Shown: positions 30,384 through 44,258 of the stretch, in pieces
Layout: every line of letters starts with the position of its first letter
Numbering within the stretch: position 1 is the stretch's first letter
Assembly: GCF_019670105.1 (NCBI RefSeq)
Contig: NZ_AP023032.1
Location: forward strand, 561,501 to 625,500
Direction of reading: 5' to 3'
Length of the DNA: 64,000 bases
DNA from: Agarivorans albus
Lineage (GTDB): Bacteria > Pseudomonadota > Gammaproteobacteria > Enterobacterales > Celerinatantimonadaceae
The notes under the pieces: generated by a model
Databases searched by the model: none
The model's input: the letters and a program-made list of their open reading frames with translations, nothing else
Told to the model about the DNA's origin: nothing
Translations under genes and position numbers: made by a program

Positions 30384-31187
30384 ATGCGAATTTGGGGAAA
30401 AGTATTAGGCGTATTTTTTGGCTTTATGTTTGGTGGGCCTTTTGGTGCCTTGCTTGGCCTATGGCTAGGCCATCGGTTTGATAAAGCGGTAGGCGGCAAT
30501 TTTGCCTTTTCGGCAGCGAGTAGCCAAGCTGCTCAGCAAGCCTTTTTGTTCTCTACCTTTGCGGTACTTGGCCATATTGCTAAGTCAAAAGGCGTGGTGA
30601 CTCAACAAGAGATTCAGGTCGCTAACTTTTTGATGGATCAAATGCGGCTGCAAGGCGAAGCTAGGCGCCAAGCTCAAGATGCTTTTCGCCAAGGCAAAGA
30701 CGCAGACTTTCCCTTAGAAGATCAGATTTCTCAATTTGTTAGTGCGGTCAATGGACGTCGCGATTTGCTGCAAATGTTCATGGAAATTCAGCTGCAAGGG
30801 GTGTTTGCTGATGGCGTAATCGACGACAGTGAACATGCTTTATTGAAGCGTGTAGCCAAGGCTTTAGGCTTCTCGGAAGCAGAGCTTCAGGCGATGATTT
30901 CACGTTGGGAAGCCGAGCTCAAGTTCCATCGCCATGGTGGTCAACGCCAAAGCGCGCAAAGTAGCGCTAAGCAGCTAGAAGAAGCCTACCAAATCTTAGG
31001 CGTTAACCAACAAGATAGTTACCAGCAAATCAAACGTGCTTACCGCAAACTAATGAGTCAGCATCATCCCGACAAGTTAGTCGCCAAGGGCTTACCACCA
31101 GAAATGATGGAGCTAGCTAAGCAGCGTACTCAAGATATTCAACAGGCTTACGAGTTAGTCAAACAACAACGTAAGAGCGCTAATTAG
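30384..31187 (+). CDS. djlA: Co-chaperone DjlA
   Basis: DjlA is a membrane-anchored DnaK co-chaperone involved in envelope stress signalling. The 267-residue protein has a glycine-rich N-terminal membrane helix (FFGFMFGGPFGALLGLWLG), a TerB-like central domain and a C-terminal J domain with the HPD motif (LMSQHHPDKLVAKG). I choose the ATG at 30384 rather than the preceding GTG. It follows murU closely and ends in an 8-bp overlap with the convergent dehydrogenase gene. Confidence 0.93.
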   Translation: MRIWGKVLGVFFGFMFGGPFGALLGLWLGHRFDKAVGGNFAFSAASSQAAQQAFLFSTFAVLGHIAKSKGVVTQQEIQVANFLMDQMRLQGEARRQAQDAFRQGKDADFPLEDQISQFVSAVNGRRDLLQMFMEIQLQGVFADGVIDDSEHALLKRVAKALGFSEAELQAMISRWEAELKFHRHGGQRQSAQSSAKQLEEAYQILGVNQQDSYQQIKRAYRKLMSQHHPDKLVAKGLPPEMMELAKQRTQDIQQAYELVKQQRKSAN

Positions 31188-32136
31188 CGAATACTTGGTG
31201 GCGTGGTTTTCCTGCTACAAATGCTTCGATATTATCGATCAATTGGTCAGCCAAAACTTGCATGTTTTGGCTGCTCGCCCAGCCCACATGTGGGGTAAGT
31301 ATAAAGTTATTTAGGCTAAGTGCCTGCATCAGTGGGCTGTCGTGCGTAGGTGGTTCACATTCAGAGACATCACTTGCCGCGCCAGCAATTTGCTTGTTTT
31401 GCAAAGCCTGCAACAAAGCCTGTTCGTTAACTATTCCACCGCGGGCTGTGTTAATCAGTAAGGCCGTCTCCTTCATCATCGCCAACTCTAGCTCGCCAAA
31501 TAGATCCTTAGTCTGCGGAGTCAGTGGACAATGGATGCTAATCACATCTGCACTGCTAATTGCTTCTTCAAAGGCAACTCTGCCAGGGCGAGGAGTTTGG
31601 CCTTTGTGTTCTACCATTACCACCTCCATGCCTAAATTACTGGCTAATTGTGCGGTCGCTTGGCCCAAGTTGCCGCCGCCTATTATTGCTAGTGTTTGCT
31701 TAGCCAAGTTATCGATGGGGAAATCAAAAAAACAAAATTGCTTAGCGTGTTGCCAACGACCTTGTTGAATCGCCTGATGATAGGCTAATACATTCCGCCT
31801 CAGGTTAAACATCAGCGCCAAGCAGTGTTCGGCAATGCTTTGAGCGGCATAATTTCTTATATTACTAACAACGATGCCAAGTTCTTCGGCTGCCGCTAGA
31901 TCCACATTGTTAGTCCCGGTAGCTGCAACCGCAATCATTTTTAGCTGTGGCAATTGAGTTAATGTATCCCTACTTAATTGCACTTTATTCACAATGATGA
32001 TGCTTGCATCTTGGCAGCGCTCAAGTACTTGTTGTGGTGTGGTGCTGGGGTACTCTTGCCATTGATGAGCAAAACTGGGACGCGCCAAGTTGATATGGCT
32101 AGCTAGGGTGAGGCGATCTAAAAAAACTATTTTCAT
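31180..32136 (-). CDS. D-2-hydroxyacid dehydrogenase (glycerate dehydrogenase-like)
   Basis: The 318-residue protein belongs to the NAD-dependent D-isomer 2-hydroxyacid dehydrogenases. It has the Rossmann motif AIIGGGNLGQATAQLA, the catalytic Arg in LINTARGGIVNE, the Glu region SDVSECEPP and the catalytic His in TPHVGWAS. Relatives reduce hydroxypyruvate or glyoxylate; the real substrate cannot be read from sequence. It is convergent with djlA. Confidence 0.88.
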   Translation of the reverse strand: MKIVFLDRLTLASHINLARPSFAHQWQEYPSTTPQQVLERCQDASIIIVNKVQLSRDTLTQLPQLKMIAVAATGTNNVDLAAAEELGIVVSNIRNYAAQSIAEHCLALMFNLRRNVLAYHQAIQQGRWQHAKQFCFFDFPIDNLAKQTLAIIGGGNLGQATAQLASNLGMEVVMVEHKGQTPRPGRVAFEEAISSADVISIHCPLTPQTKDLFGELELAMMKETALLINTARGGIVNEQALLQALQNKQIAGAASDVSECEPPTHDSPLMQALSLNNFILTPHVGWASSQNMQVLADQLIDNIEAFVAGKPRHQVFAN

Positions 32137-32217
32137 GGCAAGCTATTAGCGAGAGTTTGTGGCCCTCAGCTTAGCAATATCTTGTGGTTGCCTCCAGCAC
32201 TAGAGAGGAGTCTTAGC

Positions 32218-32994
32218 TTAATACCAGCCTAGTGCGTTGAACCAGCCGTAAACGGTTTTATTTAGTTTTGCGCTATTAGGCGCGGTGTCGGCGGTGGCGG
32301 GTAAATGGGTTTGTCGGTAGTTTAGCTTTTGATTTTTGTTACTGGCTATTAAACGTTGCTCTCGGGCTTGTTGCTGCCAATGGTTATAGTGCTCGGCATA
32401 AATATCTAGCACTGGAATAGCCAGTGTTGCAGTTTGCTCGGCCAGTTTTTTATTCAGCGTTTGGTTAGGGTAATAAGCGCTAATAAGTACAATGCCATCG
32501 GGTTGTTCTAGCTCGTCTTCGGCTAGCAATTCAACCAGCCATGCTCCCATAACACCCTGTGCAATAATCACTTGAAAACCAAACTGCTCAGCTTGATTTT
32601 GTTTAGCTGCTTGAATAAGCGCTTGTAAGCTTTGTTTGTATTGCTGCAGTTGCTCATCATTCTCGGTTTCTGCTTGCTGTATTAAACCTGACATGGGCTT
32701 AGGAGGTAAAATAGCCCCAGTTTCCCAGCCTAGTTTGGGAAGAGCCTGGCGAAGTGAATCAATACTGTTGGGAGCGCTTGGTGATATACCCCAATCGGGA
32801 AGTAAAATAATGGTGCCACGTTTTTGCGGGGTTTCTTCTTCTAGCCACAAACTAACAAATTGTTGTTGCTCTACATCCAGCTGTTTTAATTCACCATTTA
32901 CTGGCCAATGGCTAAAATCTTGAGGTTGAACCTCAGCAAATGCGCAGTTTATTGCTAATAAACTGGAGAGAAAGCAATACTTAGCAAGCTGCAC
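32218..32994 (-). CDS. DUF3530 family secreted protein
   Basis: The 258-residue product starting at GTG 32994 has a clear signal peptide (MQLAKYCFLSSLLAINCAFA). The mature part looks like an alpha/beta-hydrolase-type protein (GTIILLPDWGISPSAPNSID; GVMGAWLVELLAEDE) resembling DUF3530. The frame is open to 33075, but CCAAGGAACC lies at the right distance before the GTG and the signal peptide then starts cleanly. The function is unknown. It is downstream of rluA on the same strand. Confidence 0.7.
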   Translation of the reverse strand: MQLAKYCFLSSLLAINCAFAEVQPQDFSHWPVNGELKQLDVEQQQFVSLWLEEETPQKRGTIILLPDWGISPSAPNSIDSLRQALPKLGWETGAILPPKPMSGLIQQAETENDEQLQQYKQSLQALIQAAKQNQAEQFGFQVIIAQGVMGAWLVELLAEDELEQPDGIVLISAYYPNQTLNKKLAEQTATLAIPVLDIYAEHYNHWQQQAREQRLIASNKNQKLNYRQTHLPATADTAPNSAKLNKTVYGWFNALGWY

Positions 32995-33056
32995 AATTTG
33001 GGTTCCTTGGAGGGGTGTATGCTTAATGTATCGGACAATACCCAGCTTTGCTTTAA

Positions 33057-33707
33057 CTAAAATGGCGGAGCACACTCAAATTCCATAAATTGCTCTGTTT
33101 CTGGATGATAAAAACCTAATTTGGCAGCATGAAGGTGTAAGCGTTCGCTTAGCGCTTTTGACTGTTGGCATGCATAAAATCCATCGCCAACAATGGGGCA
33201 GCCTAGTTGTTGCATATGCACCCGTAGTTGGTGGGTTCGTCCAGTGATCGGTTTCAGTTCAACTAAGCTTGTTTGAGGCCTTTGCACAATAATCTGCCAG
33301 TGTGTTAAAGCGTCTTTGCCTTGTTCAAAATCTACAATTTGTTTGGGGCGATTAGGCCAATCACAACGTAGTGGTAGGTTAACTTCGCCTTGCTCTTGTT
33401 CTGGATGACCAAAGATTTCGGCATAGTAGGTTTTAGTGGTGCGTCGTTGCTGAAACTGACGACTCAAGTGGCTTTGGGCTGGCTTGCCTAAGGCCATAAC
33501 TATTAGCCCTGAGGTTGCCATATCTAGCCGGTGCACAACTTTAATGTCTGGCCAAACTCGTTGAGCGCGATCCCACAAGCTATCTTTCTCAAGCCGACCA
33601 GGTACCGACAGTAAACCACTGGCTTTGTTAAATACAATTACAGCTTCGTCTTGGTAAACAACACTAAAGTAGGGGGACATTGGAGGGCGATAAACAAAAT
33701 CTGGCAT
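33057..33707 (-). CDS. rluA: Dual-specificity 23S rRNA/tRNA pseudouridine synthase RluA
   Basis: RluA makes pseudouridine in 23S rRNA (position 746 in E. coli) and at position 32 of some tRNAs. The 216-residue protein has NKASGLLSVPGR, the catalytic HRLDMATSGLIV and ITGRTHQLRVHMQQLGCPI. Length and the PLRCDWPNRPKQ segment match E. coli RluA rather than the longer RluC/RluD. It is immediately downstream of rapA, the same pairing as in E. coli. Confidence 0.94.
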   Translation of the reverse strand: MPDFVYRPPMSPYFSVVYQDEAVIVFNKASGLLSVPGRLEKDSLWDRAQRVWPDIKVVHRLDMATSGLIVMALGKPAQSHLSRQFQQRRTTKTYYAEIFGHPEQEQGEVNLPLRCDWPNRPKQIVDFEQGKDALTHWQIIVQRPQTSLVELKPITGRTHQLRVHMQQLGCPIVGDGFYACQQSKALSERLHLHAAKLGFYHPETEQFMEFECAPPF

Positions 33708-33715
33708 CAGTACAG

Positions 33716-33751
33716 CTCTAAAAAATAAGGCCCTAGTGTAAGCTAAGGCCT
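33716..33751 (-). terminator. Intrinsic terminator after rapA (minus strand)
   Basis: Read on the minus strand, AGGCCTTAG pairs with CTAGGGCCT (33743-33751 with 33728-33736, one wobble), followed by TTATTTTTT. It lies 30 bp after the rapA stop and before rluA. Confidence 0.75.
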
Positions 33752-33780
33752 GCTATTAAATAAAATAGAATTTCGATTTG

Positions 33781-36699
33781 CTAGTTGTGCGAAACCAATA
33801 TTACCCGCAGCGCATCTAATTTTACTTGGGCTTTCTGTAGGTAGTCGCCAGCATTGTCACGTAAGCTTCGTAAGGTATCTAATTCATCTTTACGAATGCT
33901 TGGGTTTACTGCGCTTAAGGCTTCAAGGCGTTCAAGCTCGCCATTTAAGCTTTGCTTCATATGCTCACTGGCTTGTTCAACAATAGTTGCTAATTGTTGT
34001 TGGGCGAGCTCATTGGCTTGTGCAAGCAAAGGATGAATTTGTGTTTGTGAAGCACTAATCAACTTAGCGGCTAAGTGGCGGTTAACCGCAGAAAGCTGCT
34101 GATTGAACTGTTCAAAATCAACATTGGCAGACAAGTTTCCGCCGTTTTTATCCAGCAAGATGCGCACCGGTGTAGCGGGCAAGTATCGTTCAATTTGGTA
34201 CTCGGCAGGTGCGCTGGTTTCTACTACAAAGATCCCTTCAACAAATAAGCTACCTACTGGTAAGGCGCGATTCTTGAGTAAGGCTACTGACGTTGTGCCT
34301 AAGTCGGCCCCCAAGATAGTATCGATACAGCTTTGAATCAGCGGGTGCTCCCAAGACATAAGTTGAATCTCATCTCGGCTAAGTGCCGTGTCTCTGTCAT
34401 AAGTAATGGTGCAACCGTCTTCCGGCAAGCCATTAATAGACGGCACTAGCATTTGTTCACTCGCATGCAATACCAAGGCATTTTCACCCTTGTCATCTTG
34501 ATTAATGCCAATGGTATCGAACAAACGTAGGCTAAACGTCACAAAATGTGGGTCTTGCTCTGCTGCTTGAATTTTCTCAATGAGTTCTGCAGCTTTGTTG
34601 CCACCACTTGAGTGTATTTCTAACAAGCGGTCACGACCAGCATCTAACTTGGCTTTTACTTCTTGGTAACGCTTAGCTGTTTCTTTTATTAGTGTGTTTA
34701 GTTCTGCTTCGTCTGGCGTATTTTGCCCAAGCAGGCCTGTTAAGGTTTCACCAAATTCAGCAAAAATGGCTGAGCCAGCTGGACAGGTTTGTTCAAAGGC
34801 GTTTAAACCCTCATGGTACCAACGTAACAGTGTTTGTTGTGGTGTACCTTCTAAATAAGGAACATGAATTTGAATATCGTTTTGTTGGCCAATACGATCC
34901 AGGCGACCAATTCGTTGCTCTAGAAGATCAGGGTTCATTGGCAAATCAAATAACACGATATGGTGCGCAAACTGGAAGTTGCGCCCTTCAGAGCCAATTT
35001 CTGAACACACCATTAATTGTGCGCCGGCTTCGTCTTGAGCGAAATAAGCTGCGGCTTTATCACGTTCAATTAACGACATGTCTTCATGGAACACGGTACC
35101 GCGAATACCTTCGCGAGTGCGTACTGCATCTTCTATAGCTAGCGCTGTGGCAGCTTTAGCGCAGATTAATAACACTTTCTTTTGTTTATGTGCCAGTAAA
35201 AAGCCAATTAACCAGTCGATACGTGGGTCGAACTTACACCAGCTGGCTTCCCCTTCGCTTTCACCTTCAAATTGCTGGTAGAGCTCTTCGGGGAACATTA
35301 ATTGATTATTGGCACCAGCGTTACTGCCTTGCATCATTTGTTGTACTTTTAATGCAGTTTTATATTGGCTAGGTAAGCTGAGAGGGTAGTTAGCCAATTG
35401 GCGCATCGGAAATCCTTCAATCGCGCTGCGGGTATTTCTAAACAATACTCGGCCTGTGCCGTGGCGATCTAAAAGATGTTGCAGTAATTCTTCACGCGCC
35501 TGTTGTTGCTGTTCATAACTTGAAGCGCTGTCATTTATGAGCGCGAGCAAAGGCTCAATATCATTTTCGCTTAACAGTTCACTAAGTTGATTAGCTTGCT
35601 TGGTGCTTAGTAGGCTACTGGCCAGCAAAGACTGGGCAGCTTCCGCTACCGGTTGATAGTGCTGTTCTTCATCTATAAAGGCTTGATAGTCGTAAAAGCG
35701 GTCAGGATCGAGCAACCTTAAACGGGCAAAGTGACTTTGGTGGCCAAGTTGGTCCGGTGTCGCGGTAAGTAGCAAAACGCCGGCAATTTGTTTGGCCAGT
35801 GTTTCAATAATTTGGTATTCACGACTTGGTGTTGCTTCATCCCATTGCAGGTGATGTGCTTCATCTACAATCATCAAATCCCAATCAGCTTCGGCAACCT
35901 GTTCAAAACGTTTTTTGCTACCGCGTAAAAAGCTAAGGCTACATAATACTAATTGCTCGGTTTCAAAAGGGTTGTCTGCTTCGGCATAAGCTTCAATGCA
36001 GCGGTCTTCATCAAACAAGCTAAAGTGCATGTTAAAGCGGCGCAGCATTTCTATTAGCCACTGGTATTGCAGCGCGTCTGGCACAACAATCAATACTCGT
36101 TTAGCTAAGCCTGAAATAAGCTGCTGGTGGATAATTAAGCCTGCTTCAATGGTTTTACCTAAACCCACTTCATCAGACAGCAATACCCGAGGAGAAATAC
36201 GCCGACCCACTTCGCTCGCGATATAAAGCTGGTGTGGAATTAGGCTAACTTTACCGCCCATTAAGCCTTTTAACTCAGACTGCTGTTGCTCAAAGCGTTT
36301 CACTAAGGTTTGGTAACGCACAACAAAACTATCAAAGCGGTCAACTTGGCCAGCAAAAAGTCGGTCTTGAGGTTTGTTAAACTTGAGGAAGTGGCTTAAG
36401 AACATTTCACGTAGCTGAACCGTTTCTTCAGTATCGTGACGAACGCCATGATAAACAATCAACTCATCCGCTTCTTCCACTTCTGTAATGGTCATCGACC
36501 AATCTTCAGTACTGGTTATGTCATCACCAACATTAAATACCACTCGAGTAACTGGTGCGTCCGCCATGGCATAAAAGCGATTCTCACCGCTAGCAGGGAA
36601 CAACAAGGTAACCATCCTACCTTCAATAGCAACTACGGTACCTAAACCTAACTCAGATTCTGAATCACTGATCCAGCGTTGGCCGATAGAAAATGACAT
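33781..36699 (-). CDS. rapA: RNA polymerase recycling ATPase RapA (HepA)
   Basis: RapA is a Swi2/Snf2-type ATPase that frees RNA polymerase after termination. The 972-residue protein has an N-terminal Tudor-like region, Walker [16 protein letters not shown], the DEAH box [17 protein letters not shown], and the helicase C-terminal [11 protein letters not shown]. Its length agrees with E. coli RapA (968). The start is the ATG at 36699 after GGAG; the frame extends two codons further. It is divergent from the rRNA operon across about 580 bp. Confidence 0.97.
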   Translation of the reverse strand: MSFSIGQRWISDSESELGLGTVVAIEGRMVTLLFPASGENRFYAMADAPVTRVVFNVGDDITSTEDWSMTITEVEEADELIVYHGVRHDTEETVQLREMFLSHFLKFNKPQDRLFAGQVDRFDSFVVRYQTLVKRFEQQQSELKGLMGGKVSLIPHQLYIASEVGRRISPRVLLSDEVGLGKTIEAGLIIHQQLISGLAKRVLIVVPDALQYQWLIEMLRRFNMHFSLFDEDRCIEAYAEADNPFETEQLVLCSLSFLRGSKKRFEQVAEADWDLMIVDEAHHLQWDEATPSREYQIIETLAKQIAGVLLLTATPDQLGHQSHFARLRLLDPDRFYDYQAFIDEEQHYQPVAEAAQSLLASSLLSTKQANQLSELLSENDIEPLLALINDSASSYEQQQQAREELLQHLLDRHGTGRVLFRNTRSAIEGFPMRQLANYPLSLPSQYKTALKVQQMMQGSNAGANNQLMFPEELYQQFEGESEGEASWCKFDPRIDWLIGFLLAHKQKKVLLICAKAATALAIEDAVRTREGIRGTVFHEDMSLIERDKAAAYFAQDEAGAQLMVCSEIGSEGRNFQFAHHIVLFDLPMNPDLLEQRIGRLDRIGQQNDIQIHVPYLEGTPQQTLLRWYHEGLNAFEQTCPAGSAIFAEFGETLTGLLGQNTPDEAELNTLIKETAKRYQEVKAKLDAGRDRLLEIHSSGGNKAAELIEKIQAAEQDPHFVTFSLRLFDTIGINQDDKGENALVLHASEQMLVPSINGLPEDGCTITYDRDTALSRDEIQLMSWEHPLIQSCIDTILGADLGTTSVALLKNRALPVGSLFVEGIFVVETSAPAEYQIERYLPATPVRILLDKNGGNLSANVDFEQFNQQLSAVNRHLAAKLISASQTQIHPLLAQANELAQQQLATIVEQASEHMKQSLNGELERLEALSAVNPSIRKDELDTLRSLRDNAGDYLQKAQVKLDALRVILVSHN

Positions 36700-36936
36700 C
36701 AGCAAGAGACTCCACAGGAAAAAGGGCGGCTATGGTATCCAATACACAGGTGAAGTAAACCCAGTATTACAACAAAACCAACATATATATGGTCAAGGTA
36801 GCTAAGGCCCATAATAAAGCACTAAAACTAAACTATAGTTATTGGGCTCAAATCTGGCGAATTCAGTCAAAAAAGGTGCAATTTGTTTGCTATCTGAACA
36901 CTTAAACGTGTTTCTGTGATTTTCTTCAAAAAACGC

Positions 36937-36964
36937 TTGCGCCGCGGGAATCGATCCCTATAAT
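36937..36964 (+). promoter_or_regulatory. rRNA operon promoter P1
   Basis: TTGCGC (36937-36942) and a perfect TATAAT (36959-36964) are 16 bp apart and followed by GCACCTCC, a GC-rich discriminator as in stringently controlled rRNA promoters. AT-rich sequence upstream (TTTTCTTCAAAAAA) could act as an UP element. Confidence 0.75.
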
Positions 36965-37085
36965 GCACCTCCACTGACACGGCACGCAGCGCGCTAAAGC
37001 AAAGCAAGGCTACGTCAGGGTTAGCAAGGCCTAGGGCTAAGTTAGCCGGCTCTCAAACTTCTTTTTAAAATGTTTTAAAAAGCGG

Positions 37086-37113
37086 TTGACAGCCACAGAG
37101 GAAAGCGTAGAAT
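37086..37113 (+). promoter_or_regulatory. rRNA operon promoter P2
   Basis: TTGACA (37086-37091) and TAGAAT (37108-37113) are 16 bp apart and again followed by GCGCACCTCG. A T- and A-rich block lies just upstream. It is 168 bp before the 16S gene and 149 bp after P1, the usual tandem arrangement. Confidence 0.75.
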
Positions 37114-37141
37114 GCGCACCTCGCTTCGATTGAGAAGCAAC

Positions 37142-37157
37142 GCTCTTTAACAATTTA
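37142..37157 (+). promoter_or_regulatory. boxA antitermination site in the rRNA leader
   Basis: GCTCTTTAACAATTTA matches the NusB/S10-binding boxA consensus of gammaproteobacterial rRNA leaders. A second copy lies between 16S and 23S. Confidence 0.8.
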
Positions 37158-37280
37158 TCAAGCAATCTGTGTGAGCACTCACAGGACCTTAAGCGAAAAA
37201 ATTAAGCTTAAGTGAACTGGAGTCTTGCACTGTAAAACACAGTAATAATTTCAGTTTTTAACTTTGAGCGAAAAAACTTT

Positions 37281-38819
<1,539 letters not shown>

Positions 38820-38925
38820 TTATGATGCTTATGTCCTTGTGACGTGTTCACACAGATTGCTTGATGAAAAGATAAAGAGAGAAGTTCTAGTGTGGTGTAG
38901 AACCAACGAGAACAGCTAACGCAGT

Positions 38926-39001
38926 GTCCCGTTCGTCTAGAGGCCTAGGACACCGCCCTTTCACGGCGGTAACACGAGTTCAAATCTCGTACGGGATACC
39001 A
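38926..39001 (+). tRNA. tRNA-Glu (TTC)
   Basis: This 76-base tRNA lies in the 16S-23S spacer. It has GTCCCGT/ACGGGAT acceptor strands (first pair G-T), anticodon TTC in the loop CTTTCAC, a T arm ACGAGTTCAAATCTCGT and an encoded CCA. A single tRNA-Glu in this spacer is common in gammaproteobacteria. Confidence 0.97.
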
Positions 39002-39075
39002 TCTCTCTTTGGTTGAAGAATACAAAGCTAAGCATTAGTTAATACAGTGCTTAGCTTTGGTTTCTAGAAGCCAAT

Positions 39076-39090
39076 TGCTCTTTAACAATT
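39076..39090 (+). promoter_or_regulatory. boxA antitermination site in the 16S-23S spacer
   Basis: TGCTCTTTAACAATT repeats the leader boxA motif about 75 bp after tRNA-Glu and 146 bp before the 23S gene, the expected place. Confidence 0.75.
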
Positions 39091-39236
39091 TGGAAAAGCT
39101 GATAAAAATATCTCAAAAATACGAGTTAAATAACAAGTGTTTTTGGTATTCAAAAATAGGTGATCGTACTCGAATAGCAGGACTTATACAGCCTGACTAT
39201 TCAAGTGATTTAAGCGACAACATTTAGGTGTTGTAT

Positions 39237-42012
<2,776 letters not shown>

Positions 42013-42145
42013 TCATAGAAAACGACTGCTCAATCAACTACTCGAACCCAGTTGACTCTGTGATATCGCCCTGATAAGTATACAAAGGTTAGCCTGATGA
42101 TCTTTAGAAAAGCATAAAGCCGAAATTACGGTAAAGACAAAATAA
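42013..42145 (+). other. Diverged tail where the 23S 3' end and 5S gene should lie
   Basis: In related operons the last roughly 120 bases of 23S and then a 5S gene follow. Here I find neither the 23S closing strand nor a 5S landmark such as CCATGCCGAACTCAG. The stretch contains a long inverted pair (GATATCATAG at 42009-42018 against CTGTGATATC about 80 bp later) and the small stem CAACT/AGTTG. No T-run terminator is evident before the convergent DUF3592-like gene. Confidence 0.6.
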
Positions 42146-42640
42146 CTAACTGTTTTGGTACTGCCGGAGATCAGATTTCTGTTTAATCTTTAATTGGATA
42201 AGCGAGCATTTAATAAAGTGGATCCCACTGATGATTATCCCTAGAAGACTAAATAGAAAAATGTAAACATTTCCTTGATTTTGGCCATGAGCAGTGATTT
42301 CTTCGTTAAATGTTGGAAACCATTTAGAGTAAACGATATTCACGCCTTTACCTTGGGAGTATGACTTGGCACTGTTTTTTAGGATTTTGCTTTCCCCTTT
42401 AATTTCATCACCGCTAGTTGTTTCAAAAATATAACTTATCCTGATATCGACACCGTGCTTATGGCTATCTAAGCGACCTATCTTTCCGACTGCACTTTCA
42501 AAGTTAGATTCTATTGCTAAATAGCTTATTGCTTCGTCTTTAGACATAAGCATAACGATACCTATGATGATACAAAATAGAGCTGATAACATTTTTCCTG
42601 TCGTCAATGAGTCGTGTTGTGCTTGTTGAGCTTGGTCCAA
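42146..42640 (-). CDS. DUF3592-like membrane protein, function unknown
   Basis: The 164-residue product has a hydrophobic helix near residues 18-34 and a second at about 126-146, with a beta-rich domain between them (GKIGRLDSHKHGVDIRISYI; GKGVNIVYSKWFP). This layout fits the DUF3592 family, whose function is not known. The frame starts at TTG 42640; a possible internal ATG at 42592 has AGGA just upstream. Codon use is more AT-rich than in neighbouring genes. It lies exactly where the 23S end and 5S would be expected, in the opposite direction to the rRNA. Confidence 0.6.
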   Translation of the reverse strand: MDQAQQAQHDSLTTGKMLSALFCIIIGIVMLMSKDEAISYLAIESNFESAVGKIGRLDSHKHGVDIRISYIFETTSGDEIKGESKILKNSAKSYSQGKGVNIVYSKWFPTFNEEITAHGQNQGNVYIFLFSLLGIIISGIHFIKCSLIQLKIKQKSDLRQYQNS

Positions 42641-42862
42641 AATATAACGTCCATGAATTAAGATGTTTGTAATATATCATTGCTAACTAAATGATGATTT
42701 ATTGTTATTACCAATTCGTGATAAAAGACTCAGTTGTCTGAAATGTGAGCAGTCAGCATTTCTGTTAGATGAAATGTTTGTAATGCCTATCTGGATGAAT
42801 TAGCCTGAGATTGAACGTTTGCAATACTTCTCACATCGCCTGTTGGCCTATGGAGGGCAAAT

Positions 42863-44248
42863 ATGGAAAATAACGCTCCAAGTAAACTGTTCATTCTCGA
42901 CACTAACGTGCTGCTGCACGAACCCCTCGCAATATACTCTTTCCAAGAACATGACGTCGTTATTCCAATGACTGTCCTAGAAGAATTAGACCGAATTAAA
43001 GATAGGCAAAAAGACGTTAGCAGAGATGCGCGAGTGGCTATTCGTTCATTAGAAGACGTATTTGCATCAGCCTCACCAGAGCAAATTGTAAATGGTGTAG
43101 AGCTGAAGAATGATGCTGACAACCAAGTGAGTGGTAAGTTATCGATTTTTGCAGATCATACACTTGAAAAGAACCAGCAAAACTTTACTGCCGATGAGCC
43201 CGATAATCGTATCATCAACGCAGCTATTTATTTGCAAGACAAACACGCTCCTCGTCAGGTGGTGTTGGTAACTAAAGACATTAATATGCGCCTGAAAGCA
43301 AAAGGTGCAGGCTTAGAGCGTGTAGAAGACTATCGAACCGACCAGCTAATCGATGATATTCGTTTGCTAGCAAAAGGCTTCACTGAGTTAGAAGGTAGCT
43401 TTTGGGGGCGAGTTAAAGATTGTGAAAGTAGTTCAGAAGGGCGAGATACCCACCATGTGATTGATGCCGAAATTCTTGGCCCTTGTTACGTAAACCAATA
43501 CATCATCGATGACACCGAAAGCTTTGCGGCGCGAGTGGTAAAAAAAGACGAGCAAAATGTCGAATTGCTCGACTTGGGTTATGAGCGCTTGATGGCCAAA
43601 CATGCTTGGGGAGTTCATCCCAAAAACATCTACCAAGGTATGGCGTTTGATGCCTTGCTCGATCCTAATGTTGACTTGGTGATTCTCACTGGCCCAGCCG
43701 GTTGTGGTAAAACCTTATTAGCGATGGCTGCTGCGCTTGAAATGGTGGTGGAAAAAGGTATCTACGACAAAATTATAGTTACCCGAAATACCCCTGAAAT
43801 TGCTGAATCTATTGGGTTTTTACCGGGTACTGAAGAGGAAAAAATGGCTCCGTGGTTAGCCGCAATTACCGATACTCTAGAAGTGTTGCATAAACACGAT
43901 GAATCTATGTCTGGCTCTATGAATTACATTATGGAGAAGGCTAACATTCAGTTTAAATCGGTAAACTTTATGCGTGGACGCAGTATTCAGAACGCATTTG
44001 TGTTTTTAGATGAATGTCAAAATTTAACAGCTTCCCAGCTTAAAACTATTATTACCCGCTGCGGCGAAGGAACCAAATTGGTATGCTGTGGTAACTTAGC
44101 GCAAATCGACAGCAACTATTTGTCGGCCGTTACCTCGGGATTAACCTACATTGTAGAGCGTTTTAAAGATTTTGATGGTAGTGCAAATGTGTATTTGAAT
44201 GGGGTGGTAAGGAGCCGTTTAGCCTCGTTTGCAGAAGAAAAACTATAG
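42863..44248 (+). CDS. PhoH family ATPase with N-terminal PIN domain
   Basis: The 461-residue protein joins a PIN-type ribonuclease domain (FILDTNVLLHEPLAIYSF, acidic residues at VLEELDRIK and further on) to a PhoH-type P-loop ATPase (LTGPAGCGKTLLAMAAAL; VFLDECQNLT). PIN-PhoH proteins (PhoH2 type) act as RNA helicase/ribonucleases in studied bacteria. A good ribosome-binding site (GGAGGG) precedes the ATG. The PilZ gene starts 10 bp after it. Confidence 0.92.
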   Translation: MENNAPSKLFILDTNVLLHEPLAIYSFQEHDVVIPMTVLEELDRIKDRQKDVSRDARVAIRSLEDVFASASPEQIVNGVELKNDADNQVSGKLSIFADHTLEKNQQNFTADEPDNRIINAAIYLQDKHAPRQVVLVTKDINMRLKAKGAGLERVEDYRTDQLIDDIRLLAKGFTELEGSFWGRVKDCESSSEGRDTHHVIDAEILGPCYVNQYIIDDTESFAARVVKKDEQNVELLDLGYERLMAKHAWGVHPKNIYQGMAFDALLDPNVDLVILTGPAGCGKTLLAMAAALEMVVEKGIYDKIIVTRNTPEIAESIGFLPGTEEEKMAPWLAAITDTLEVLHKHDESMSGSMNYIMEKANIQFKSVNFMRGRSIQNAFVFLDECQNLTASQLKTIITRCGEGTKLVCCGNLAQIDSNYLSAVTSGLTYIVERFKDFDGSANVYLNGVVRSRLASFAEEKL

Positions 44249-44258
44249 AAGGTAGAAC

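Noticed and set aside
35078-35372. Short open frames on the plus strand within rapA
   Set aside because: They are shadow frames of a long, fully recognisable gene with no independent start signals.
42641-42862. Possible small gene or 5S remnant between the DUF3592-like gene and phoH
   Set aside because: No 5S signature and no frame with a start and ribosome-binding site; only an AT-rich gap is seen.
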